NCBI GenBank assembly: GCA_937965695.1
Contig: CALCKW010000009.1
Location: 62,001-126,000, forward strand
Source: an uncultured Granulosicoccaceae bacterium
GTDB taxonomy: Bacteria; Pseudomonadota; Gammaproteobacteria; CALCKW01
Length of the DNA stretch: 64,000 bases
Reading direction: 5' to 3'
Under the pieces are notes generated by a model that saw only the letters and a program-made list of their open reading frames with translations, made no database searches and was not told where the DNA came from. The position numbers and the translations under genes are program-made. Shown piece after piece: positions 27,803 through 37,553 of this stretch; position 1 is the stretch's first letter, and each line of letters begins with the position of its first letter.

Positions 27803-27985
27803 CTAATCACCAGTCGGATTACGAGTTTCCTCGAACAGACGCTGTAGCTCTACATTCAGCAAGGCAATACCTGCTTGAAGCCGACGCGCATCTTCAATAT
27901 ATAGAATCTGTTCAAGATCCTCTGGCGCCAATACTAGATCATCTGGTCGCCAAGCTTGCTCATTATCGAGCGGTTCCCTACGCAT
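27803..27985 (-). CDS. small acidic hypothetical protein
   Basis: This 60-residue frame is convergent with queG and begins MRREPLDNEQAWRPDDLVLA. It is helical and charged (EDLEQILYIEDARRLQAGIA, LLNVELQRLFEETRN). A strong GGGAG lies 7 bases before the ATG, which is the main support. I do not recognise a family. It is chosen over an overlapping + strand 101-codon frame that has no ribosome binding site and overlaps the end of queG. Confidence 0.55.
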   Translation of the reverse strand: MRREPLDNEQAWRPDDLVLAPEDLEQILYIEDARRLQAGIALLNVELQRLFEETRNPTGD

Positions 27986-28229
27986 GGATCACTCCCACCT
28001 CAATCTCTTTTTAAGTCCACTTACATGGTGTTTTAAGCATCCGCCTCGCTGCTTAATCAGTGGTAGCGGCGACCGATTTTGTTTCTTGATTGCAGGAGGT
28101 CTTGAAAAGCCAAAGTCAAGAGTTCTACAGGCAAGCGACAGCGAGCCACACCGTGCGCGACTTATTATCTGGTGGTTCTGACTAAGGAATATTGATGCCA
28201 GCTAAGGCGATGTGGGAGAAAAAACTGAC

Positions 28230-29627
28230 TTATGAGGGCGCCATTTCATTGCGACGACGTAATTCTGCGAGTTTTTCAGCAATTTTTGCCTCTAAACCTC
28301 GTTGAACGGGGTGATAAAACTGAGGGTTTGGGATAGTGACTGGAAAATAGTTCACACCAGCTGCGAATGCATCTGGTTCATTGTGCGCATGCCTATAGCC
28401 TTCGCCTCTACCTTCATCTTTTAGTAATGTTGTTGGTGCATTACACAAATGATTAGGGACAGGATCGCTGCCTCGAGCGCGAACAAATGCCATCGCCTCG
28501 TTATAGGCGGTGTAGCTCGCATCGCTTTTTGCAGCACTTGATAGATACAAAACCGCTTGCGCTAACGCTAATTCGCCTTCTGGACTACCTAAACGTTCAT
28601 ACGCTTGCCACGCGTCCAGCGCTACTTGCAAAGCTCTTGGGTCGGCATTCCCTATGTCTTCGCTGGCAATGCGCAGCAGCCGTCTAGCCACATAGGCTGG
28701 ATCGCAGCCTCCATCGAGCATGCGGCAAAACCAATAGAGCGCGCCATCTGGGCTCGAGCCACGCACAGATTTATGCAACGCAGATATTTGCTCATAGAAT
28801 CCATCTCCGCCCTTATCAAAGCGGCGCAAACTGCCTTGAAGCGCCTCCGACAATACACCGGCGTCAATCTGGGCAACACCCTCACGGATTGGCGCCAATT
28901 CGCTGGCAACTTCCAGCGAATTTAGAGCACGTCTCGCATCACCATCAGCACTCTCAGCTAACAGCAATAAACAATCGTCATCAATTACAACCTGGCCAGC
29001 CAAACCTCGTTCGTGGTCCGACAAGGCACGCCGCAGCACTCCAACAATATCGTGGTGCTGCAAACCACGCAAAACATAAGTGCGTACGCGAGACAACAGT
29101 GCGTTATTCAGTTCAAAAGATGGGTTTTCAGTGGTCGCTCCAACAAAACAGACAGTGCCGTCTTCTACGTGCGGTAAAAAAGCATCTTGCTGAGATTTAT
29201 TAAAACGATGCACTTCATCAACAAATAACAAAGTCTGCTGCTGATGGGCAATTTGGCGGGCTTTGGCTTCGGCAACTGCTGCGCGGATTTCTTTGACTCC
29301 ACTGAGTACCGCCGACATTGACACAAAGGCCGCGTCGCAGTGCGCTGCCACTAAACGCGCAAGCGTTGTTTTACCCGTGCCAGGAGGGCCCCAGAACACC
29401 ATCGAATGCAGTCTCCCCGCCTCGATTGCGCGCCTCAGTGCTTTATCGGCACCAATAAGGTGGTCCTGCCCAGCGTATTCATCGAGCGAGAGAGGTCGCA
29501 TGCGAGAGGCCAGAGGCTGATGCAGTGAGACTTCAAGGTCACTGCTTTGATCACCTGACACATCAGCCACACCGTCTGTGGATTCAGCTGCCGGTGTACT
29601 GTCAAACAAACCACCTTGACCGCTCAT
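28230..29627 (-). CDS. rarA: replication-associated recombination protein A (RarA/MgsA)
   Basis: This 465-residue AAA+ ATPase related to clamp loaders and Mgs1/WRNIP1 acts at stalled replication forks. It has RMRPLSLDEYAGQDHLIG, Walker A WGPPGTGKTTLARLV, Walker B LLFVDEVHRFNKSQQDAFLP, sensor I FVGATTENPSFELNNALLSR, and the C-terminal tetramerisation domain (YHPVQRGLEAKIAEKLAELR). About 30 N-terminal residues form an extension. It starts 6 bases after the lolA stop, consistent with the ftsK-lolA-rarA operon. Confidence 0.96.
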   Translation of the reverse strand: MSGQGGLFDSTPAAESTDGVADVSGDQSSDLEVSLHQPLASRMRPLSLDEYAGQDHLIGADKALRRAIEAGRLHSMVFWGPPGTGKTTLARLVAAHCDAAFVSMSAVLSGVKEIRAAVAEAKARQIAHQQQTLLFVDEVHRFNKSQQDAFLPHVEDGTVCFVGATTENPSFELNNALLSRVRTYVLRGLQHHDIVGVLRRALSDHERGLAGQVVIDDDCLLLLAESADGDARRALNSLEVASELAPIREGVAQIDAGVLSEALQGSLRRFDKGGDGFYEQISALHKSVRGSSPDGALYWFCRMLDGGCDPAYVARRLLRIASEDIGNADPRALQVALDAWQAYERLGSPEGELALAQAVLYLSSAAKSDASYTAYNEAMAFVRARGSDPVPNHLCNAPTTLLKDEGRGEGYRHAHNEPDAFAAGVNYFPVTIPNPQFYHPVQRGLEAKIAEKLAELRRRNEMAPS

Positions 29628-29633
29628 AGCGTT

Positions 29634-30251
29634 TTACTGCTCGACCACATCTACCCCTTCGGGCACTGTAAATTCAAATATGGCCTGATTGAGGCTACTG
29701 CTGACTTGGATGTTTTCGAACTGGATTTGAGTGGATTGACCAAGCTTATCTCGCATATCGAGCACGCGCAGCCCTGCACTGTCCATAGCCGCGTAGATGG
29801 CTTCAAAATCGGCCTCTTCGTCCATGGGTTTTAACTCAACCCAGCCAAGGCCATCACGGTCACCGACTTCTTTGACAAAAAACTCATCCTCCAGGGACGC
29901 TTCACCGGTTAATAAAAGTATCGGTGAATTGGCCAACGCTTCTTTGGCTGAGCGGACGGTGACCTGTTGCAAATCATCATCATAAAGCCAAAGTTTTTTT
30001 CCATTGGACACGAGTTCCTGTTTGAAAGGCGCTTCGTAGTCCCAACGAAACTTCATCGGTGGGAGCAAGCTCACTTCGCCGTTTGACTCGCGAATCAACT
30101 CTCCATTACCGTCATAAACTGACTGTACAAAAGTGGCGTAAAAGGCTTTGCCACCATTGGTAAAATCTTTGAGATCTTGTAAGGCTCCTGCCGAAACCGT
30201 CTGGACGGACACGAGTAGGCAAGCACTAAAAAGCGCAGCTTTGCATTTCAC
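29634..30251 (-). CDS. lolA: outer-membrane lipoprotein carrier protein LolA
   Basis: This about 205-residue periplasmic chaperone receives lipoproteins from LolCDE and passes them to LolB. It has a signal peptide (VKCKAALFSACLLVSVQTVSA) and the LolA pattern (LKDFTNGGKAFYATFVQSVYD, PPMKFRWDYEAPFKQELVSN, KLWLYDDDLQQVTVRS, QTQ-like QSTQIQFENIQV). The GTG start with GGAG about 10 bases upstream gives a normal signal peptide. A start 63 bases farther upstream would add a charged segment that does not fit. It lies 6 bases before rarA and 96 bases after ftsK. Confidence 0.93.
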   Translation of the reverse strand: MKCKAALFSACLLVSVQTVSAGALQDLKDFTNGGKAFYATFVQSVYDGNGELIRESNGEVSLLPPMKFRWDYEAPFKQELVSNGKKLWLYDDDLQQVTVRSAKEALANSPILLLTGEASLEDEFFVKEVGDRDGLGWVELKPMDEEADFEAIYAAMDSAGLRVLDMRDKLGQSTQIQFENIQVSSSLNQAIFEFTVPEGVDVVEQ

Positions 30252-30347
30252 AGAGTACTTTCTCCAAATGATAAGGTGTGTTTTTCGTGCTCTAGCATCT
30301 GAACCTGAGACCAATGCACAGGTGCTGGGTTCACTCTGCGAACAGAA

Positions 30348-33083
30348 TTAGCCTTTGACGGGTGGTGGAGCCAGCACTTCGCGCTGCCCATTGTGACCCA
30401 CAGGCGAAACAACTCCCGCCATCTCCATGTCTTCGATCATGCGCGCCGCACGGTTGTATCCGATTTTTAGGCGGCGCTGTACATAACTGATGCTAGCTTT
30501 TCGCGTTTCGCAGACAATAGCTACCGCTTGATCATAAAGCGCATCCGTTTCGGCGTCTCCACCACTCCCTCCTTCGCTTGGCAGGCCAGGCAGAGCAATG
30601 CTTTCCTGCAGAATCTCTTCGTAATAATCAGATTTAAAGTTGGTCTTTAGGTACTCGCACACCGCATGGACTTCGTGATCATCCACAAAAGCACAATGCA
30701 CCCGCTCTAGAACAGAGCTACCAGGACCCATCATCAACATATCACCGTGGCCCAACAAGGCCTCTGCACCCGCCTGATCGAGAATAGTGCGAGAGTTAAG
30801 TCCAGAGGAAACTCGGAAAGCAATACGCCCAGGAATATTTGCTTTGATCAAACCGGTGATGACATCTACCGATGGACGCTGCGTGGCCAGCACCAAATGG
30901 ATGCCTGCTGCCCGTGCCTTTTGAGCAATCCGAGTGATCAGCTCCTCTACTTGTTTACCCACCACCATAATCATGTCGGCGAATTCATCGATGACAATGA
31001 CGATATAAGGAAAGCGTTCAAGCGGCGGCGCTTCTGTTGTTGGATCCAAACCCGTTTCGTCAAGCTTCCAAGTTGGGTCTGGGATTGTTTCACCCTTGGC
31101 TTCGGCTTCTTTGATCTTACGGTTGTAGCCCGTGATGTTTCGCACGCCCAGACCAGCCATAACCTTGTAGCGCCGCTCCATCTCCGCGACACTCCAACGC
31201 AATCCATTGGCTGCCTCTTTCATATCAGTGACAACAGGGGTCAGCAAATGCGGAATGCCCTCGTACATATTCAGCTCGAGCATTTTTGGATCGACCAAAA
31301 TAAGCCGGACATCTTTCGCGCTAGATTTGTACAACAGCGACAGCAACATTACATTGATGGCAACCGATTTACCCGAACCTGTGGTACCCGCCACCAACAA
31401 GTGAGGCATGCGTGCTAAATCGGTGACGACTGGACGACCAGCGATATCCTTCCCCAGAGCTATGGTCAATGGTGATTCTTTGCTCTCATAGGTATCGCTT
31501 TGAAGTATCTCTGACAACTGCACCATTTCTCGCTGCGCATTCGGCACTTCGATGCCGACTGTCGTTTTACCCGGCACAACCTCTACCACCCGCACGGAAA
31601 GCACGGATAAAGAGCGAGCGATATCTTTGCCCAAATTGGTGATCTGGCTTGATTTAACACCGGGAGCAGGCTGTAGCTCGAAGCGAGTAATAACCGGACC
31701 AGGATGCACCGCTACCACTTTGATTTGCACACCGTAGCTGGCAAATTTCTCCTCTAACAAACGCGACATATTCGCCAGCACTTCTTCGGAGTAGCCACCC
31801 TCTTGGGGTTTGGCAGCGTCAAGTAGATTGAGCGGTGGTACATCGTTGTCCTGACCACCAAACAAACGTCCTTGCCGTTCTTTAACACTGCGCTTGCTCG
31901 GTTCAATGGGTCCAGCTTTTTGCGCGATAACAGGCTTGGAACCTGAAACATCGCCCTCGCCTGCGATGTCCGCTGTCGGCCCAGAGCGATCCGCCACAAT
32001 AATGGGCGGCGGGGCATCAGCAACAAACTCAGTTGTCATATCCGATATTGTCTGATCACCCAAGTCAGGAATAATCGGATCTGAAGAACTGGCAGCAAAT
32101 TCGGCGGCACGCTCTTCTGCAGCAGCAATTGCCAGTGCCTTCTTCTCGGCACGTGAAAGTTTTGCAGGTTTGCTCGGTTTCTCGACATTTACCGGCGCCG
32201 CAATTGCCGTCTTAGCAGGCGCTTTCACCGCTTTTGCGGCAATCTGCGCAAGACGGTCGTCTTCTAAATACTGTGCCTCACGTGCGTCAGCGGCTTCTTC
32301 GCGCGCCTCTCGAATACCTTCACTTTGCTCTTTCCACCAAACGCCTATAGCTGAACCAAACGCCACGACGTGTCGTCCCAACCATTCGCATCCTTTGAGG
32401 GTCCAACCACCAACCGCGTCCAATACCCAAAACCAAGAGAGTCCTGTCGTCAGTGTAAAAGACATCATCAAGACGGAGATCAACAGCAATGTTGCGCCGA
32501 GGGTTTTTAAAATGGGTAAAAGTTCATCGGCTAGCCATGTGCCAACCACCCCACCCCCGGTAGCGCCTACGGGCAACAGCGATTGCTCTGAGCCGCCGTG
32601 AATGGTCGCCAGTCCACAAGCAGAACCCACCATCAAAATGGCACCCACCCAACGTACTAGGGTGAAATGAAACTGAGAGCCCGCATCTTTGCGCCGATTG
32701 CGAAATAGCAACCACGCGCCGTAGGCCGCTAAGAAAGGTAAGACGTAAGAGGCAAACCCAAGGGCATAAAGCGTGATGTCCGCAAACCAAGCTCCCCCTC
32801 TGCCACCCATATTCTGCACCGCAGAATGCGTACCTGTGTGCGACCAACCAGGATCACTCGGGCTGTAACTGGCCAAAGAGGCCATCAGGTAAACCGCCAG
32901 CGCTAACAAGGTGATCGAAAAACCCTCGCGCAATCCTTGCTGAATACGCGTGACAGCTTCCACAGGTACGGTTGGCAACTTGAGCGATGATGCCTTTTTG
33001 CGGCGCGGCGAAGCCCGCCCTGCCGTTTTACGTCGGGGAGTGGTTGAGGTGTTTCGTTTACGTACTCGGGTAGCTTGTGCCAA
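30348..33083 (-). CDS. ftsK: DNA translocase FtsK
   Basis: This 911-residue protein coordinates chromosome segregation with septation. The N-terminal part has four or five transmembrane helices (from [20 protein letters not shown]). A linker follows (about residues 250-420), rich in Ala, Lys and Glu and shorter than in E. coli. The motor has Walker [37 protein letters not shown] in two parts, Walker [16 protein letters not shown] and [20 protein letters not shown]. The C-terminal gamma winged helix ([20 protein letters not shown]) binds KOPS. Confidence 0.97.
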   Translation of the reverse strand: MAQATRVRKRNTSTTPRRKTAGRASPRRKKASSLKLPTVPVEAVTRIQQGLREGFSITLLALAVYLMASLASYSPSDPGWSHTGTHSAVQNMGGRGGAWFADITLYALGFASYVLPFLAAYGAWLLFRNRRKDAGSQFHFTLVRWVGAILMVGSACGLATIHGGSEQSLLPVGATGGGVVGTWLADELLPILKTLGATLLLISVLMMSFTLTTGLSWFWVLDAVGGWTLKGCEWLGRHVVAFGSAIGVWWKEQSEGIREAREEAADAREAQYLEDDRLAQIAAKAVKAPAKTAIAAPVNVEKPSKPAKLSRAEKKALAIAAAEERAAEFAASSSDPIIPDLGDQTISDMTTEFVADAPPPIIVADRSGPTADIAGEGDVSGSKPVIAQKAGPIEPSKRSVKERQGRLFGGQDNDVPPLNLLDAAKPQEGGYSEEVLANMSRLLEEKFASYGVQIKVVAVHPGPVITRFELQPAPGVKSSQITNLGKDIARSLSVLSVRVVEVVPGKTTVGIEVPNAQREMVQLSEILQSDTYESKESPLTIALGKDIAGRPVVTDLARMPHLLVAGTTGSGKSVAINVMLLSLLYKSSAKDVRLILVDPKMLELNMYEGIPHLLTPVVTDMKEAANGLRWSVAEMERRYKVMAGLGVRNITGYNRKIKEAEAKGETIPDPTWKLDETGLDPTTEAPPLERFPYIVIVIDEFADMIMVVGKQVEELITRIAQKARAAGIHLVLATQRPSVDVITGLIKANIPGRIAFRVSSGLNSRTILDQAGAEALLGHGDMLMMGPGSSVLERVHCAFVDDHEVHAVCEYLKTNFKSDYYEEILQESIALPGLPSEGGSGGDAETDALYDQAVAIVCETRKASISYVQRRLKIGYNRAARMIEDMEMAGVVSPVGHNGQREVLAPPPVKG

Positions 33084-33525
33084 GACTATCTTTTACCTGT
33101 GAGGGCAACACTGCAAAACCACCTTAACGATGGGTGCGTTGACCACTGTGAAATCGAAACGGTGATCATCAGAGACGAACCTACCGTCATACCGCTGAAC
33201 ACCGAAAACCACACGCGCGCTACATCTTTTAATACAGATTAGGCCCGCAACTAGAGACGCGCTCTCGAAGAAGCATCTACAGCTCCACACGACAACTAGC
33301 CTTGTAAGTGTAGGCAATTATGTAACGGCTGCAGAGCCTTAGTGAAGTGGTGTCAATGATACGCCGGACAGCCAGCAGCGTCGATCTTTCGACTCACAGG
33401 AACCTAGGGAGTCTCAGATCAATCCATGCTCGCACCGCCGACGCGCTAAATTTGGCCCAGCCGCGTTGCAAATCTTGCCAATGGCGGGAATACACTGTCA
33501 GGCTAAAGATTCGATCGACGAAAGG
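33084..33525. other. intergenic region with one repeat-element copy
   Basis: This 442-base gap lies between the ftsK start and the SIMPL gene stop. The left part should hold the ftsK promoter. I checked for a clear LexA box, as in E. coli ftsK, and did not find one. The right part holds repeat copy C. Confidence 0.5.
33403..33490 (+). repeat. interspersed repeat copy C (single arm)
   Basis: The copy begins CCTAGGGAGTCTCAGATCAA and contains CTAAATTTGGCCCAGCCGCG and GCAAATCTTGCCAA. By eye about 66 of 86 positions match the reverse complement of 37665-37752. It is a single arm of the inverted element seen complete at 37585-37752. Confidence 0.8.
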
Positions 33526-34209
33526 TCAGTATTGCAACTCAATCTCAGCGCTAATGCTGACGACCAAGTCGCTCGCACCACCCGCGACCGCAGGCGCTGC
33601 CATGTCGGCTGACATGCTGCGCATCATTGCCGGGCGTGCATACTGTTGCTGATTTCCACCGCTGTTAATATTTATATTGACCGCAGAAAAGTCCACTGCG
33701 TCCATCTGGTGAGCAATAAGCTTGGCGCGTCGTCGAAAGTTGGCCAGTGCTTCCACCATCAAATCCTCCACCAACAAATCGCGCGTGTCCGGCTTTACCG
33801 AGAACGCCATCTGCTGGATCGATAACTGCTGTTGCAATTTTTGCAACTTGGACGTCAGTAAATCAAAATTTGAACTCTGCAATCGCAGCTGTTGACTGAC
33901 TCGCCAAGCACGCACCTCACGGCCTTTATCCATATAGACAGGGTTACTGCTGTAGCCCTCTGTCGAGCTCTGAATCTCCAAATCCGCCTCAATTTGCTCC
34001 AACGCCCAAGCCATTTCCTTGTTAACCGCATCTGACGCACGCGCTAAGTCTTTGTCCTGACGTTGACTGCTCAGCACCACGACCATCCAATCGTTGTCAG
34101 CCTGACCGCGCGCAGAAACTGAGAAATGGTAGCGGTCTTTGGGGAGCTCTTCAGCGACGACTGAACTCATCAAGAACATGGTTGAAACCATCAACAATAT
34201 TATTTTCAT
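33526..34209 (-). CDS. SIMPL (DUF541) domain periplasmic protein
   Basis: This 227-residue exported protein has a signal peptide (MKIILLMVSTMFLMSSVVA, cleavage before EELPKD). The SIMPL/DUF541 fold is indicated by YHFSVSARGQADNDWMVVVL, AWRVSQQLRLQSSNFDLLTS, VEDLMVEALANFRRRAKLIA and the C-terminal VVSISAEIELQY. The ATG has a strong GGAGG about 9 bases upstream; longer frames add an implausible prefix. Family members are periplasmic or outer-membrane associated with poorly known roles. It lies just downstream of the fadJ-fadI pair but 87 bases away, so co-transcription is uncertain. Confidence 0.86.
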   Translation of the reverse strand: MKIILLMVSTMFLMSSVVAEELPKDRYHFSVSARGQADNDWMVVVLSSQRQDKDLARASDAVNKEMAWALEQIEADLEIQSSTEGYSSNPVYMDKGREVRAWRVSQQLRLQSSNFDLLTSKLQKLQQQLSIQQMAFSVKPDTRDLLVEDLMVEALANFRRRAKLIAHQMDAVDFSAVNININSGGNQQQYARPAMMRSMSADMAAPAVAGGASDLVVSISAEIELQY

Positions 34210-34296
34210 CACAAACACCTCCGGAGTCATCGAGTGACAGCTTTTTAGCAAGCCGTTCAACACATTTTCAATTCGAGATCCAAGCTTAATTTGGAA

Positions 34297-35580
34297 CTAC
34301 TTTTCCAGTACAGCAACCGCCCCCATACCACCGGCTGTACAGACCGACACCAGGCAACGGCCGCCCCCACGCTGGTCGAGAATTTCAGCACCGGTGGCTA
34401 ATACTCGAGCACCGGTAGCAGCGAAAGGATGGCCCACAGCCAGACTAGAACCCTTCACGTTCAGCTTTTCTCTATCAATGCCCCCCATCGCGCTGTCCAG
34501 GCCCAAGCGATTTCGGCAGTACTCATCGGACTCCCATGCCTTTAACGTGCAGAGCACTTGGGCAGCAAAAGCCTCGTGGATTTCGTAGATATCGAAATCT
34601 TGCAAACTGAGATTTGCTCGTTGCAGCATCTGAGAAGCTGCGACGGTTGGTGCCATCAACAGACCTTCACCACCGACAAAATCAACAGCACTGTGTCGTG
34701 AATGCGTGAGATAAGCCAACACCGGTAAACCACGTTCTCGTGCCCACTCTTCACTGGCCAACAGCACGCTAGAAGCGCCGTCAGTTAGTGGCGTGCTGTT
34801 ACCAGCTGTCAGCGTGCCCTTTTCACCGCGCTCGTAAGCTTGCCGAAGCTTTGCCATGGTTTCCATGTTCGCATCCGTGCGCATGTTGTTGTCACGCAAA
34901 ACCCCACCACAAGAAACCAACAACTCATCGAAAAAGCCTTCGTCGTAAGCCGCTGCAGCTTTTAGATGACTAGAGACCGCTAGCTCGTCTTGCTCTTCAC
35001 GGCTAATCGCCCATTGCTGCGCCATCAACTCGCAGTGAGCGCCCATGCTAAGACCCGTGCGCGGCTCAGCAACACTTGGACTTTTGGGCGCTAATTCTCC
35101 CGGGCGAAAGCCCTTAAATAGTTTCAACTTATCTGAGAAAGTCTTGGCGCGGCTGAGTTTGATCAATCTTTTGCGAAGCTTGTCGCCCAAAACGATTGGC
35201 GCATCAGAGGTGGTATCTGAACCTGCCGCAATGGCGCAATCAATTTGACCCGATGCAATTTTCGCCGCCGAAATCATCGCCGCTTGCAAACTGGTGGCAC
35301 AGGCTTGCTGCAAGGTAACCCCTGCGGTTAGTGGCGACAAATCAGTGGACAGAACAGCTTCGCGGGCTAAGTTCCAGTCTTTGGATTGGGTAATGACCGC
35401 ACCTGCGAAAACCTCGTCGATCACTTCACCCTTAAGCGAATAACGATCAGACAGTCCTTGAATCGCTGTGCTCAGCATGTCCAAGTTGCTCAGATCTTGG
35501 TACGCCGTGTTAGAACGGCAAAACGGCGTGCGCACGCCACCGACAATTGCGACTGGGCGCATGCTTTGTGTGCTACTCAT
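34297..35580 (-). CDS. fadI: acetyl-CoA acyltransferase (FadI-like thiolase)
   Basis: This 427-residue thiolase performs the last step of fatty-acid beta-oxidation. It has the nucleophile Cys in LQQACATSLQAAM (about residue 95), GNSTPLTDGASSVLL, the His in EIHEAFAAQVL, and the C-terminal GHPFAATGARVLATG and CTAGGMGAV motifs. It overlaps the upstream multifunctional subunit gene by 4 bases (ATGA), as expected for alpha/beta subunits of the trifunctional-like complex. FadI assignment rests on length and on the partner gene order (fadJ then fadI). Confidence 0.9.
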   Translation of the reverse strand: MSSTQSMRPVAIVGGVRTPFCRSNTAYQDLSNLDMLSTAIQGLSDRYSLKGEVIDEVFAGAVITQSKDWNLAREAVLSTDLSPLTAGVTLQQACATSLQAAMISAAKIASGQIDCAIAAGSDTTSDAPIVLGDKLRKRLIKLSRAKTFSDKLKLFKGFRPGELAPKSPSVAEPRTGLSMGAHCELMAQQWAISREEQDELAVSSHLKAAAAYDEGFFDELLVSCGGVLRDNNMRTDANMETMAKLRQAYERGEKGTLTAGNSTPLTDGASSVLLASEEWARERGLPVLAYLTHSRHSAVDFVGGEGLLMAPTVAASQMLQRANLSLQDFDIYEIHEAFAAQVLCTLKAWESDEYCRNRLGLDSAMGGIDREKLNVKGSSLAVGHPFAATGARVLATGAEILDQRGGGRCLVSVCTAGGMGAVAVLEK

Positions 35581-37553
35581 GATGCTTCCCCTACGGACTT
35601 AGATAGTGCGTTGTCATATTGAATCGGCCCGCCTCGAAAAGGTGCAAACCCGGTACCAAAAATAATACCAGCGTCCAGAGAGTCGCTGTCGGCAACCAAG
35701 CCTTCACTTTCGACAGCTCGACACTCGGCAATAAAAATATCGATCATGGGTTTTGCCAGAGACTCGAGCTTTGCAGTAGAAGCCGTAGACTTGGGCTTGA
35801 CCACCTTGCCTTTTTCCCAGTGGTATAGACCTTGACCTGATTTTTTGCCCAAATTGCCCGCAGCGATAGAGTCACGCATCAATTGCAACATAGACGCGCT
35901 AGCGCCTAGGTTTTCACTGACTTTTAAGCAGACATCAATGCCAACCACGTCGGATAACTCCAGCGGTCCCATCGGCATGCCGAAAGCCAAGGCTGCCTCA
36001 TCGATATCTTCAAGGGACTCACCTTGCTCCACATGTAACTCAAGTGCTTTCGTCATGTAGGGTGCAAGCACTCTGTTGACTAAAAAGCCGGGGCTGCTCT
36101 TAACAGCCAGCGGCATTTTGCTAATTTGGTTACCAAAGGCTAGACCCCGCTCAACCATCGATTGATCAGTGCCTTCACCATGAATGATTTCCACCAGTGG
36201 CATCATGGCCACTGGGTTAAAAAAGTGAAGCCCAATTAAACGCGCCGGATTCGACAGGCCCGTACTTATCTCTTCAAGTGGCAATGACGAGGTATTGGTC
36301 GCGAGTACCGCATCTGCTTTAAGTTGTGGCTCAAGGCTGGCAAATAAATCGCGTTTGATCTGCGCGTCCTCAATGATGGCCTCGATGACAACATCAGCTC
36401 GGGCCACTCCACGACCTTCTAGGTCACCTTTCAGCCGAGCCCGCACGGCGATTAACTCACCGGTTTTTTTCATACGCTTTTTGAACATTTTATCGACACG
36501 CTTGAGCGCTGCATCGATAAAAACTTGCTCGCGATCTTGGAGCGTGACCTCTAGTCCACGCATGGCGCAATAGGCAGCTATATCTGCGCCCATCACCCCG
36601 GCGCCAATGACATGCACACGCCGTGCAACAAAGTCCGACGCTTTGGCCGTTTTTTTCATGCCTTCCATCAGATTAAAAACACGCCTCAGATTTTTGGCGG
36701 TGTCACCCACCATCAACTCACCAACGGCTTCGGCCTCGGCGCTGAAGTGCGCCCTGCGGTCATTCATCCCACCGTGTTCAGCCCAGGTATCGATCAAACG
36801 AAACGGGGCTGGATAGTGTTCTTGCCGAGCCTTGACAGCCGTTTGTTTGCGCATCGCACGCGCCAACAGTGGTCTTGCAAGCGCTGAGTTGCTGAGCGAG
36901 ACCAGAGCACTAGGTTTGCGGGAGCGGCGTTTTTTTACAACAGCCCTCCGAGCCGACCAGTGTAAGTTGCCGTGCCGACCTACAATCTCGTCGATAATTC
37001 CCATGCCACGTGCTGCTGCAGGCTTGAGCATGCGACCCGTTAACATCAACGGCATTGCCTGATGCGCACCGATTCGGCGCGGCAATCGGACGCTCCCACC
37101 GAAGCCTGGGAAGATACCCAACTTCACCTCAGGCAGCCCAATGCGGGTCTTGTCCGAATCTGTGGCGATCAAGTAGTCGCAACACAACGCGAGCTCTAAA
37201 CCACCACCCAAGCAAAAACCGTCGATGGCGCAGACAGTAGGCACTGGCAGGTCTTCAAGCTTTTCAAACAATTGATGTGCAACAGCTATTTTGCTTGCCA
37301 CCAACTTGGCATCTGTGTGATGTTCAAACTCGCGAATATCAGCACCAGCGATAAAGCCGCTGCTCTTAGCAGAGCCTATTACAAGGCCAGTAGGTAAATT
37401 TGTCAGCAGGTAGTCCAGCACGACGCTGAGTTCGTCGAGCATCGGCTCGTGCAGAGAGTTCGCCTCTTCGCCGTCGCGATCAGCATCCAACCAAGCAATG
37501 CCTTCGTCATCGATATTTAGGCGCCAGTGCGCCAGAGTGTCTAGAGCTGTCAT
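35577..37553 (-). CDS. fadJ: enoyl-CoA hydratase / 3-hydroxyacyl-CoA dehydrogenase (FadJ-like alpha subunit)
   Basis: This 658-residue bifunctional beta-oxidation enzyme has an N-terminal crotonase domain with SGFIAGADIREFE (oxyanion hole), DGFCLGGGLELALCCDYLIA and GLPEVKLGIFPGFGGSVRLP, so both catalytic glutamates are present. The NAD-binding domain starts at about residue 313 (VHVIGAGVMGADIAAYCAMRG) and continues with LHFFNPVAMMPLVEIIHG and SPGFLVNRVLAPY. It is about 55 residues shorter than E. coli FadJ. Its start codon follows an intergenic region carrying the inverted repeat element. Confidence 0.91.
   Translation of the reverse strand: MTALDTLAHWRLNIDDEGIAWLDADRDGEEANSLHEPMLDELSVVLDYLLTNLPTGLVIGSAKSSGFIAGADIREFEHHTDAKLVASKIAVAHQLFEKLEDLPVPTVCAIDGFCLGGGLELALCCDYLIATDSDKTRIGLPEVKLGIFPGFGGSVRLPRRIGAHQAMPLMLTGRMLKPAAARGMGIIDEIVGRHGNLHWSARRAVVKKRRSRKPSALVSLSNSALARPLLARAMRKQTAVKARQEHYPAPFRLIDTWAEHGGMNDRRAHFSAEAEAVGELMVGDTAKNLRRVFNLMEGMKKTAKASDFVARRVHVIGAGVMGADIAAYCAMRGLEVTLQDREQVFIDAALKRVDKMFKKRMKKTGELIAVRARLKGDLEGRGVARADVVIEAIIEDAQIKRDLFASLEPQLKADAVLATNTSSLPLEEISTGLSNPARLIGLHFFNPVAMMPLVEIIHGEGTDQSMVERGLAFGNQISKMPLAVKSSPGFLVNRVLAPYMTKALELHVEQGESLEDIDEAALAFGMPMGPLELSDVVGIDVCLKVSENLGASASMLQLMRDSIAAGNLGKKSGQGLYHWEKGKVVKPKSTASTAKLESLAKPMIDIFIAECRAVESEGLVADSDSLDAGIIFGTGFAPFRGGPIQYDNALSKSVGEAS

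Noticed and set aside
27709-28014. 101-codon plus-strand frame after queG
   Set aside because: Overlaps the end of queG, lacks a Shine-Dalgarno, and competes with a better-supported minus-strand small gene.
30747-31418. 223-codon plus-strand frame opposite ftsK
   Set aside because: It lies wholly antisense to the conserved FtsK motor region and its translation (His/Arg/Cys-rich) has no family motif; a shadow of constrained codons.
33084-33130. Possible LexA box before ftsK
   Set aside because: CTGTGAGGGCAACACTG looked similar at first, but the second half is CACT rather than ACAG at the right spacing.
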